Assembly (NCBI GenBank): GCA_028282045.1
Contig: JANQIS010000265.1
Location: forward strand, 1 to 7,370
From: Gammaproteobacteria bacterium
GTDB taxonomy: Bacteria > Pseudomonadota > Gammaproteobacteria > Francisellales > CACEW01
Length of the DNA stretch: 7,370 nt
Direction: 5' to 3'
Shown here: in pieces, positions 1-4,852 of the stretch
Layout of the letters: the number at the start of each line of letters is the position of its first letter
How positions within the stretch are numbered: position 1 is the stretch's first letter
Program-made: the position numbers and the translations under genes
Notes under the pieces: generated by a model
What the model was told of the DNA's origin: nothing
What the model saw: the letters and a program-made list of their open reading frames with translations, nothing else
The model's database searches: none

Positions 1-253
1 TCTCGTGCTTCACATCCTGCAAAAACCGTGCCACAGAGTAAGACTCACCAGGGTCACAAATATCAATCAAACGATGCGGCGCCTGCGCCAGTTCTGCTGC
101 CGTGGGTTTGGCAGTACCGATATCCATGCCGCAGTAAATCATCGCTGAATCGACACTGATAATTTCAAAGGGAAAGTGCTGCAGCAATTCCAGCGCCAGT
201 GCCGTTTTGCCACTGGCAGTTGGCCCCATCAGACAAACAATCGGCGTGGTCAT
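1..253 (-). CDS. miaA: tRNA dimethylallyltransferase MiaA, N-terminal part (cut by window edge)
   Basis: MiaA transfers a dimethylallyl group from DMAPP to N6 of A37 in tRNAs reading UNN codons, the first step towards ms2i6A, in the cytoplasm. The window holds the first 84 codons. Visible are the P-loop GPTASGKT (residues 10-17) and the family signature DSAMIYCGMDIGTAKP (35-50), whose Asp35 matches the conserved catalytic Asp of E. coli MiaA. These are followed by PHRLIDICDP. The full protein is usually about 310 residues, so roughly three quarters lies beyond base 1. The ATG (bases 253-251) shares one base with the mutL TGA (255-253) in a TGATG arrangement, so translation is probably coupled to mutL. 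E. coli has the same mutL-miaA order, usually followed by hfq, which cannot be seen here. Family assignment is essentially certain. Confidence 0.97.
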   Translation of the reverse strand, partial: MTTPIVCLMGPTASGKTALALELLQHFPFEIISVDSAMIYCGMDIGTAKPTAAELAQAPHRLIDICDPGESYSVARFLQDVKHE

Positions 254-2073
254 CACCGGCCTCGTAAAAACAGTTTATCCAATTCAGCCAGACTCAACTG
301 CGTCCAGGTCGGTCGACCATGATTACATTGGCCGCTGCGTTGCGTATCTTCCATGTCCCGCAACAAGGCATTCATCTCCGGCAATGTTAATTGACGATTA
401 GCCCGTATTGCACCATGGCACGCCATGGTGGCAAGCATCTCATTGACGTATTGGTCAAAGCGTGCGCTATCACCAACTAAGAGCAAGTCAGCCAGCACAG
501 CACGTACGAGTTTTTCTACATCCGCTTGCTTTAACAATGAGGGCATCTGGCGAACCACCACCGCATCCTCGCCAATCCGATCCATCTCAAGACCTAAACG
601 TTGTAAGCACTCCTGACATTCATCCACTAAAGCAGCTTCCTGTGCCGACACTGCCACACTCAATGGCACCAATAATTGTTGTGTCGCTAAACGATCTTCC
701 TGCCATTGCTGCTTAAGACGCTCATAAGTGATACGCTCATGGGCCGCATGCATATCAACAATGACCAGGCCATGGGCATTTTGCGCCAGAATATAAATCC
801 CCTTAAGCTGCCCCACAGCATAGCCCAACGGTGGCACGGTAGCACTTTGCACCTCAACCACTGACGCTGGTGCTGCGGCTGTTTGTGCTTGTCTGTGCTG
901 CGTTTCAACCACCGGTTCACCAGCGGATGGTGAGACACTGGGCGCCGCCAGATGCTGATACAGTGCCATTTCTTCATTCACCTGTAATGACGTGGCCGGC
1001 CTGTGTGAAGGTTGATAAGGTGGATTTGTTGAACGTTCCTGCACATGGTCCAATGTTGCTTGTGGTTTGCTCTCACCGAGTACACGATGCAAAGTACGAA
1101 ATAAAAAATCATGCACCAAACGCCCCTCACGAAAGCGTACTTCATGCTTCGTCGGATGGACATTCACATCTACCATCGCCGGATCTAACGATAAATACAA
1201 CAAATACACCGCATGACGCCCACCATATAACACATCTTGATATGCCTGGCGTACTGCATGTGCTACCAGTTTATCCTTAACAATACGACCATTAACGTAG
1301 AAATACTGCGCATCTGCCTGGCTGCGCGAATACGTCGGTAGGCCAACCCAGCCCCACAAACGTAAACCGGCTGCTTCGACATCCAAGTACAAGGCGTTGG
1401 TTAAGAACTGGCGGTCAAAGCACTGACGCACGCGATGCTCTTGCGCCATTTGATCCGGTGCCGGCTGAAATTGATATTTCATCACGTTATCGACTTTGAA
1501 TGAAAAACCTTTATCAAAATGCACCAGCGCCATACGTTTGAAAACTTCTTCAATATGACTCAACTCGGTTTTATCAGTGCGCAGGAATTTACGTCGGGCC
1601 GGAGTATTGAAGAACAAATCTCTCACCATCACTGTAGTCCCTTCTGTTTGTGCAGCCGGCTGCACGTCACAACTGGCTTCGCGTCCTTCTACCTTAGCCT
1701 GCCAGGCCATATCAGATTCATCATGACGTGAGGTTAAGGTAAACCGTGACACTGATGCGATACTGGCCAATGCTTCACCACGAAACCCTAACGAATGTAA
1801 TGCTTCTAATTCATCTAAGGCATACACTTTGCTGGTCGCATGGCGGGCAACCGCCAGTGGCAAATCTTCCTTGATGATGCCGGTGCCATTGTCAGCCACT
1901 TTCATCAAGCGACTGCCACCGCCCTCAATAGTGACATCAATTTGTGTAGCGCCAGCATCAATGGCATTTTCCATCAGCTCTTTGATTACCGAGGCTGGAC
2001 GTGAAACCACTTCTCCAGCGGCAATTTGATTGGCAAGTTGGATCGGTAAAGTTTGAATACGGCGAAAAGTCAT
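253..2073 (-). CDS. mutL: DNA mismatch repair protein MutL, endonuclease-type
   Basis: MutL links mismatch recognition by MutS to strand incision and excision. With the start used here it is 606 residues, normal for the family. The N-terminal GHKL ATPase shows ELMENAIDAGA (about 34-44), DNGTGI (61-66), RHATSK (77-82), GFRGEAL (96-102) and the block ending FFNTPARRKF (to 163). The transducer domain has DVNVHPTKHEVRF (302-314). A Gln/Pro/Ala-rich linker covers about 335-412. The C-terminal domain carries DMHAAHERITYE (440-451), which fits the metal-binding endonuclease motif DQHA(X)2E(X)4E, plus ACHGAIRAN (551-559), CNHGRP (583-588) and a terminal FLR (602-604). This full set is typical of MutL proteins that nick DNA themselves in MutH-less bacteria; E. 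coli MutL lacks it. An in-frame ATG at 2088 would add MRSHN, but the ATG at 2073 has a strong ribosome binding site seven bases upstream and better matches the family N-terminus. The gene sits between tsaE and miaA with essentially no gaps. Confidence 0.97.
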   Translation of the reverse strand: MTFRRIQTLPIQLANQIAAGEVVSRPASVIKELMENAIDAGATQIDVTIEGGGSRLMKVADNGTGIIKEDLPLAVARHATSKVYALDELEALHSLGFRGEALASIASVSRFTLTSRHDESDMAWQAKVEGREASCDVQPAAQTEGTTVMVRDLFFNTPARRKFLRTDKTELSHIEEVFKRMALVHFDKGFSFKVDNVMKYQFQPAPDQMAQEHRVRQCFDRQFLTNALYLDVEAAGLRLWGWVGLPTYSRSQADAQYFYVNGRIVKDKLVAHAVRQAYQDVLYGGRHAVYLLYLSLDPAMVDVNVHPTKHEVRFREGRLVHDFLFRTLHRVLGESKPQATLDHVQERSTNPPYQPSHRPATSLQVNEEMALYQHLAAPSVSPSAGEPVVETQHRQAQTAAAPASVVEVQSATVPPLGYAVGQLKGIYILAQNAHGLVIVDMHAAHERITYERLKQQWQEDRLATQQLLVPLSVAVSAQEAALVDECQECLQRLGLEMDRIGEDAVVVRQMPSLLKQADVEKLVRAVLADLLLVGDSARFDQYVNEMLATMACHGAIRANRQLTLPEMNALLRDMEDTQRSGQCNHGRPTWTQLSLAELDKLFLRGR

Positions 2074-2080
2074 GTTGTGG

Positions 2081-2085
2081 CTCCT
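2081..2085 (-). promoter_or_regulatory. Ribosome binding site deciding the mutL start
   Basis: On the minus strand AGGAG lies seven bases before the ATG at 2073. It is part of TGAGGAG, whose first three bases are the tsaE stop codon (2087-2085). Ribosomes ending tsaE therefore stop on the mutL initiation site, which suggests coupling. The upstream ATG at 2088 would overlap the tsaE stop and would place this site inside the coding region. Confidence 0.75.
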
Positions 2086-2504
2086 CATAATCGCTGGATA
2101 CTAACCTGTCTGCCTGCATCAGCATAATCAATCTGAATAATCAGTGTAGCCATAGCAGCCAGTGCCGGCACACGCTGTGGCCATTCAATCAGTACGATGC
2201 TCTCAACACTCAGATAGTCACGATAGCCCATAGCTTCAAGCTCATCTAAATCACTTAGACGGTACAAGTCAAAATGATAGATCGGCACAGTGAGTTGCTC
2301 ATAGGGCTCAACAATCGTATAAGTGGGGCTTTTTACCGCACCCTGCCAACCAAAAGCTTGCAGAATACCGCGCGTTAATGTGGTTTTACCCGCACCTAAC
2401 TCACCTTTAAGCAACACCACATCGCCACTGTGCATAGTCCGTCCGATTTTGCTGCCCAAGGCAATCATCGCCGGCTCATCTACAATAAAAAATGATTGTT
2501 TCAC
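2085..2504 (-). CDS. tsaE: tRNA threonylcarbamoyladenosine biosynthesis ATPase TsaE
   Basis: TsaE (YjeE) is the small ATPase that works with TsaB-TsaD to place threonylcarbamoyl on A37 of tRNAs reading ANN codons (t6A); it is cytoplasmic. The 139-residue length is close to the family norm (about 150). Motifs in order: Walker A GELGAGKTT (34-42), KSPTYTIVEPY (58-68), HFDLYRL (77-83) and IEWP (106-109), the last two matching the conserved Asp and Glu-Trp of E. coli YjeE. The start is GTG (2504-2502), with AGAGGA about ten bases upstream; an in-frame TGA seven codons upstream rules out a longer form. E. coli has nnr (yjeF) before tsaE and amiB after it. Here neither neighbour is present: mutL follows directly and a divergent cupin gene precedes it. 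Transcription must therefore start in the 136-base divergent gap or in its far part; I found no convincing sigma-70 promoter for this strand there. Confidence 0.96.
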   Translation of the reverse strand: MKQSFFIVDEPAMIALGSKIGRTMHSGDVVLLKGELGAGKTTLTRGILQAFGWQGAVKSPTYTIVEPYEQLTVPIYHFDLYRLSDLDELEAMGYRDYLSVESIVLIEWPQRVPALAAMATLIIQIDYADAGRQVSIQRL

Positions 2505-2588
2505 GCTGGGCCCGTCCTCTGCTCAACAGACTATCAGGAAAATCTCACACAATAAACCTGGATATTTGCCATGGATATGCCAGCAACA

Positions 2589-2619
2589 AGGACATAAACT
2601 TGTTCAATAACGATATACT
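2589..2619 (+). promoter_or_regulatory. Candidate sigma-70 promoter for the cupin gene
   Basis: A good -10 hexamer TATACT (2614-2619) lies 21 bases before the cupin ATG. The best -35 match is AGGACA (2589-2594, four of six), but the 19-base spacer is long, so the -35 is weak. A ribosome binding site TAAGG (2630-2634) sits six bases before the ATG. The call rests mainly on the -10 hexamer and its position in a divergent gap. Confidence 0.35.
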
Positions 2620-2640
2620 TTTAGCACTTTAAGGCAACAC

Positions 2641-3186
2641 ATGGTTAGGCGGATTGTTACTCATACTAATGAAGCAGGCAAGTCTTTTATTGCGCAGGAT
2701 GCCAGCGCACGAAATACTGAAGTACCGCTACCACAAATCCATCAGGACCTGAAGTTTTACAACCTCTGGACAACTGATGAGATGCCGGTAGATTACACTA
2801 AACAATCGGACCCTATCGATGGTGTTTATGTCTCTACCACTCCACCACAAAATGGCAGCTTATTTCGCTTTGTCAATTATCCCCCAGAACAAGAATTATT
2901 AAAAGAATTTGCTCACATGCCAGCCGCAGAACTCGAGGCTTTGAGCCAGAAAATTGGGGTAGAGCTTGATCTCAATGCAAGGCATCCGCTTATGCATAAA
3001 ACTCAATCTATTGATTTTGCCATTGTGATTAGCGGTGAGATTTATTTGATACTAGATGAAGAAGAAACTTTACTAAAACCTGGCGATACAGTGATTCAAC
3101 GTGGCACAAATCATGCCTGGAGTAATCGTTCGGATACTGACTGCCTAATGGCTTATGTATTGTTAGATGCAAAACGACACATTTAA
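2641..3186 (+). CDS. Cupin domain-containing protein of unknown substrate
   Basis: This is a 181-residue protein with one C-terminal cupin beta-barrel (about 112-176). Motif 1 is HPLMHKTQSIDFAIVISGE (115-133), where His119 and Asp125 stand at the usual ligand positions, with Asp instead of the classical Glu. Motif 2 is GDTVIQRGTNHAWSN (148-162), with His158 as the third likely ligand. The RGTNHAWSN form belongs to a widespread bacterial group of small cupins that lack an assigned reaction. The N-terminal half (1-110) has the group's pattern of a short strand-rich lead-in (FYNLWTTDEMP, GSLFRFVNYPP) and no signal peptide or membrane segment. The start is ATG with TAAGG six bases upstream. The gene diverges from tsaE and converges with the cyclase gene, with only 22 bases between the stops. 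One hand-counted line (2941-3000) is 43% G+C against 52% for a line in mutL. It may be a metal-dependent oxygenase, isomerase or sugar/acid-binding protein; I cannot choose. Confidence 0.85.
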   Translation: MVRRIVTHTNEAGKSFIAQDASARNTEVPLPQIHQDLKFYNLWTTDEMPVDYTKQSDPIDGVYVSTTPPQNGSLFRFVNYPPEQELLKEFAHMPAAELEALSQKIGVELDLNARHPLMHKTQSIDFAIVISGEIYLILDEEETLLKPGDTVIQRGTNHAWSNRSDTDCLMAYVLLDAKRHI

Positions 3187-3208
3187 AACACGACTCTCAA
3201 TAATAAGA

Positions 3209-4411
3209 TCATTTCAGTTCGGGAAGCGGCTCGAAATTATTGTTGGCTTCTTTATCTCTAAAAAAAGCCAAGGCGCTATCGTAGCTGGATTTTCTTATAC
3301 TTGTTACATTCTCTGGCCATAAAGGATTCAGTGGCACATAGTACCCCAAATTTTTCGCCATTTGGACAAATGTTACGAGCTCAGAAATATCTCGCAAATA
3401 AATAACGTCTTTCTGCGCATCAAGTTGATAATTTGTAATACCCTGATTTTCTCGAAATTGCTGCATAGCCGTTGATGTCAAAATATCGTCCGGAACAAAG
3501 ACAGTGACCGGGAAGTTTGCCCCCATGTCAGTAAACCTATTGGTAGCATCCTGGTTATGATGGACCACCTCAAAGCCTTCGGCACGATTTAATTTTTCAT
3601 TAATTTTATGGATAAACTCACGAACCCGTGGAGAAACATTCCCCATAGAGAGATCCTCTTCCATAAAATAGGAATCAACGCTTCCTGCTCGCTTACTGAT
3701 AAGCTTATCAGTTGGGTTAACAACACTTCCCGCAACCTCGACTCTGCTTAATCGGCGCTGATGCTCTTTTTGATATTGTTCAAAATCAATTTGTTTGATT
3801 AGTGGCATGTCATCAGGACCAAACTTTTCCTCTTTAGGGGCTATAAAAAAGAGGTCGTAATCTGCCGTTAATATAAATTCTTTGCCTTCAAAAACTTTCC
3901 CTAAAACCTGTATTGGCTCTCCTTCATAAAGAATTTCAAATCTACCATCCGATACTTCCCGGCCAACAAACTCATATTTTTCTCCACCAGGAGAGGTTGC
4001 TGTAAATATAATCTGCCCATCATCAGTACCAATGCATTCAATACAGTTCAACTTTTCCAGTTCATCGATTCTTGAGCTGGTGAGCGTTAACGGTACCGCT
4101 TGGGCAAATCCATCTTCAATACAACCTTTAACAGCCTCAGTGTATTGACTTGCCCTTTCTTGCCCGGCCAATTTACTCCAACGCATTTGATCAACAGGGA
4201 TACATCCTGCCATTGGCCCCCAATTAGACGATTTTCCTTTGATGTACATGTCCTTAGTTGGACCTTGGTAATCGCCTGCCTCAATTAAGCTGCTGGCTGC
4301 CAGCTCAACCGGTCGAATAGCAGTAATCGTTTTTGTTTCTTCAGCTAAGTCGGCTAACTTAGCAAAATGGCAGGTGACGATACCTGTTTCTACAGTACAC
4401 TCAGGCGGCAT
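3209..4411 (-). CDS. ExoY/edema factor-like class II nucleotidyl cyclase (probable secreted effector toxin)
   Basis: Members make cAMP or cGMP from ATP or GTP inside eukaryotic host cells after activation by a host cofactor (F-actin for ExoY, calmodulin for edema factor and Bordetella CyaA). The 400 residues align with Pseudomonas ExoY (378 residues) almost end to end. Shared blocks: AIRPVELAASSLIEAG (31-46); TKDMYIKGKSSNWGP (52-66) with nucleotide-binding Lys53 and Lys60; TADYDLFFIAP (182-192) with metal-binding Asp184 and Asp186; GNVSPR (257-262); and VVHHNQDATN (282-291) with His285 and Asn291 matching edema factor His577 and Asn583. TSIRKSSYDSALAFF (370-384) matches the ExoY C-terminus. 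Lys58 replaces edema factor His351, as in ExoY. About 25 extra residues (about 193-250) and a C-terminal tail (386-400) are additions. There is no signal peptide, membrane segment or toxin translocation domain, so delivery would need a dedicated secretion system. The ATG follows GAGGT at six bases, with an in-frame TGA four codons upstream. G+C is lower than in the neighbours (one line about 42%). Activity and cofactor are inferred from homology. Confidence 0.92.
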   Translation of the reverse strand: MPPECTVETGIVTCHFAKLADLAEETKTITAIRPVELAASSLIEAGDYQGPTKDMYIKGKSSNWGPMAGCIPVDQMRWSKLAGQERASQYTEAVKGCIEDGFAQAVPLTLTSSRIDELEKLNCIECIGTDDGQIIFTATSPGGEKYEFVGREVSDGRFEILYEGEPIQVLGKVFEGKEFILTADYDLFFIAPKEEKFGPDDMPLIKQIDFEQYQKEHQRRLSRVEVAGSVVNPTDKLISKRAGSVDSYFMEEDLSMGNVSPRVREFIHKINEKLNRAEGFEVVHHNQDATNRFTDMGANFPVTVFVPDDILTSTAMQQFRENQGITNYQLDAQKDVIYLRDISELVTFVQMAKNLGYYVPLNPLWPENVTSIRKSSYDSALAFFRDKEANNNFEPLPELK

Positions 4412-4466
4412 TCCATTACCTCAGTTGGATTGATTTTCCAAAAGCTCCTGCATTCGTCACACGGTT

Positions 4467-4481
4467 ATACAGAAACTGTAT
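4467..4481. repeat. Perfect palindrome ATACAG-AAA-CTGTAT upstream of the cyclase gene
   Basis: Two six-base arms (4467-4472 and 4476-4481) are exact reverse complements around AAA. On the minus strand they overlap TATAAC (4469-4464), a possible -10 hexamer about 53 bases before the cyclase start. This is where an operator would sit, but a six-base palindrome in AT-rich DNA can arise by chance. Arm order is the reverse of a LexA box. Confidence 0.35.
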
Positions 4482-4514
4482 CCAATATTAAATCTAACAA
4501 TTATTTGTTTTAAA

Positions 4515-4543
4515 TTTATTTAAAATGATTTTATTCTTGTTAA
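4515..4543 (-). promoter_or_regulatory. Candidate promoter for the cyclase gene
   Basis: On the minus strand TTAACA (4543-4538, five of six to the -35 consensus) is followed after 17 bases by AATAAA (4520-4515, four of six to the -10). This gives a leader of roughly 95 bases. AT-rich DNA produces such matches easily, and TATAAC at 4469-4464 is an alternative -10. Confidence is low on which, if either, is used. Confidence 0.25.
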
Positions 4544-4550
4544 TTTCCGC

Positions 4551-4585
4551 CCTGATTAGCCCACCCGATCATCGGCCTAATCAGG
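4551..4585. repeat. 35-base nested inverted repeat (stem-loop or operator)
   Basis: The outer arms CCTGATTAG (4551-4559) and CTAATCAGG (4577-4585) are perfect nine-base reverse complements. Inside, CCGAT-C-ATCGG (4565-4575) is a second perfect palindrome. The structure is unlike a Rho-independent terminator because neither side has a run of T on the relevant strand, and no gene ends here. Its place between two divergent genes fits a regulator binding site or a mobile-element remnant. Confidence 0.6.
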
Positions 4586-4611
4586 ACGCTACCTGTTACT
4601 CTGTTGTTTAA

Positions 4612-4785
4612 ATGTTGATTGCACAGACATTTATTTACGCAATAGTCGTAATACTCTTTACACTTTGTTGCCTGAATCTAAAATGTTTCGAGTATAACTC
4701 GGTGAAATTTAAAAACCTTTTAGTGTCAACGCAATTGCTGGTACCTCAAAGGTCCCAATGGCGTCAGATGCGTTATGTCAGCTAA
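4612..4785 (+). CDS. Doubtful 57-codon reading frame with a hydrophobic N-terminus
   Basis: An ATG opens a 57-residue frame starting MLIAQTFIYAIVVILF, a plausible single membrane span, followed by a basic and polar tail. There is no ribosome binding site before the ATG, and I recognise no family. It is listed because it covers an otherwise empty gap, and it is more likely to be non-coding. Confidence 0.12.
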   Translation: MLIAQTFIYAIVVILFTLCCLNLKCFEYNSVKFKNLLVSTQLLVPQRSQWRQMRYVS

Positions 4786-4793
4786 TCCCGATA

Positions 4794-4822
4794 TTGCATT
4801 GCTGTAGCGTTTGTGATTTATT
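4794..4822 (+). promoter_or_regulatory. Candidate extended -10 promoter for the permease
   Basis: TTTATT (4817-4822) is preceded by TG and one base (4814-4816), an extended -10 arrangement. TTGCAT (4794-4799) lies 17 bases upstream as a weak -35. Transcription would start about 24 bases before the permease ATG. No purine-rich ribosome binding site precedes that ATG, which is unusual for this window. Confidence 0.3.
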
Positions 4823-4852
4823 GAACAATAATCTCATATTAATTCCATCTCC

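Larger units (their letters stand above)
4412..4852. other. 441-base divergent intergenic region, very AT-rich near the cyclase
   Basis: This gap separates the cyclase (minus) from the permease (plus) and must hold both promoters. Bases 4501-4560 contain only 13 G or C in 60 by hand count, far below either flank. From left to right it holds the cyclase ribosome binding site, a 15-base palindrome, an A/T tract, a 35-base nested inverted repeat, a doubtful 57-codon reading frame, a 19-base imperfect hairpin (4739-4757) and a candidate permease promoter. I see no tRNA, insertion sequence or convincing protein gene. Confidence 0.7.

Noticed and set aside
870..1280. 136-codon open frame on the plus strand
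   Set aside because: It lies wholly antisense to mutL, has no family resemblance and is His/Pro-rich as expected for a shadow frame.
2073..2088. mutL start at the upstream ATG (2088)
   Set aside because: It has no ribosome binding site of its own and overlaps the tsaE stop; the ATG at 2073 has AGGAG at seven bases and matches the usual MutL N-terminus.
4467..4481. LexA (SOS) box upstream of the cyclase
   Set aside because: A LexA box reads CTGT-N8-ACAG; here the half-sites are in the opposite order and only three bases apart.
4551..4585. Rho-independent terminator
   Set aside because: There is no T-run after the stem on either strand, and the genes on both sides start rather than end here.
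4739..4757. tRNA or tRNA-like arm (hairpin TGGTACCT-CAA-AGGTCCCA)
   Set aside because: It is a single eight-base stem with one mismatch and a three-base loop; no cloverleaf, T-arm consensus or CCA end can be built around it.
2541..4837. AATCTCA at both ends of the AT-richer segment as target-site duplications
   Set aside because: The match is seven bases, not placed at symmetric junctions and not accompanied by terminal inverted repeats or a transposase; chance is sufficient.
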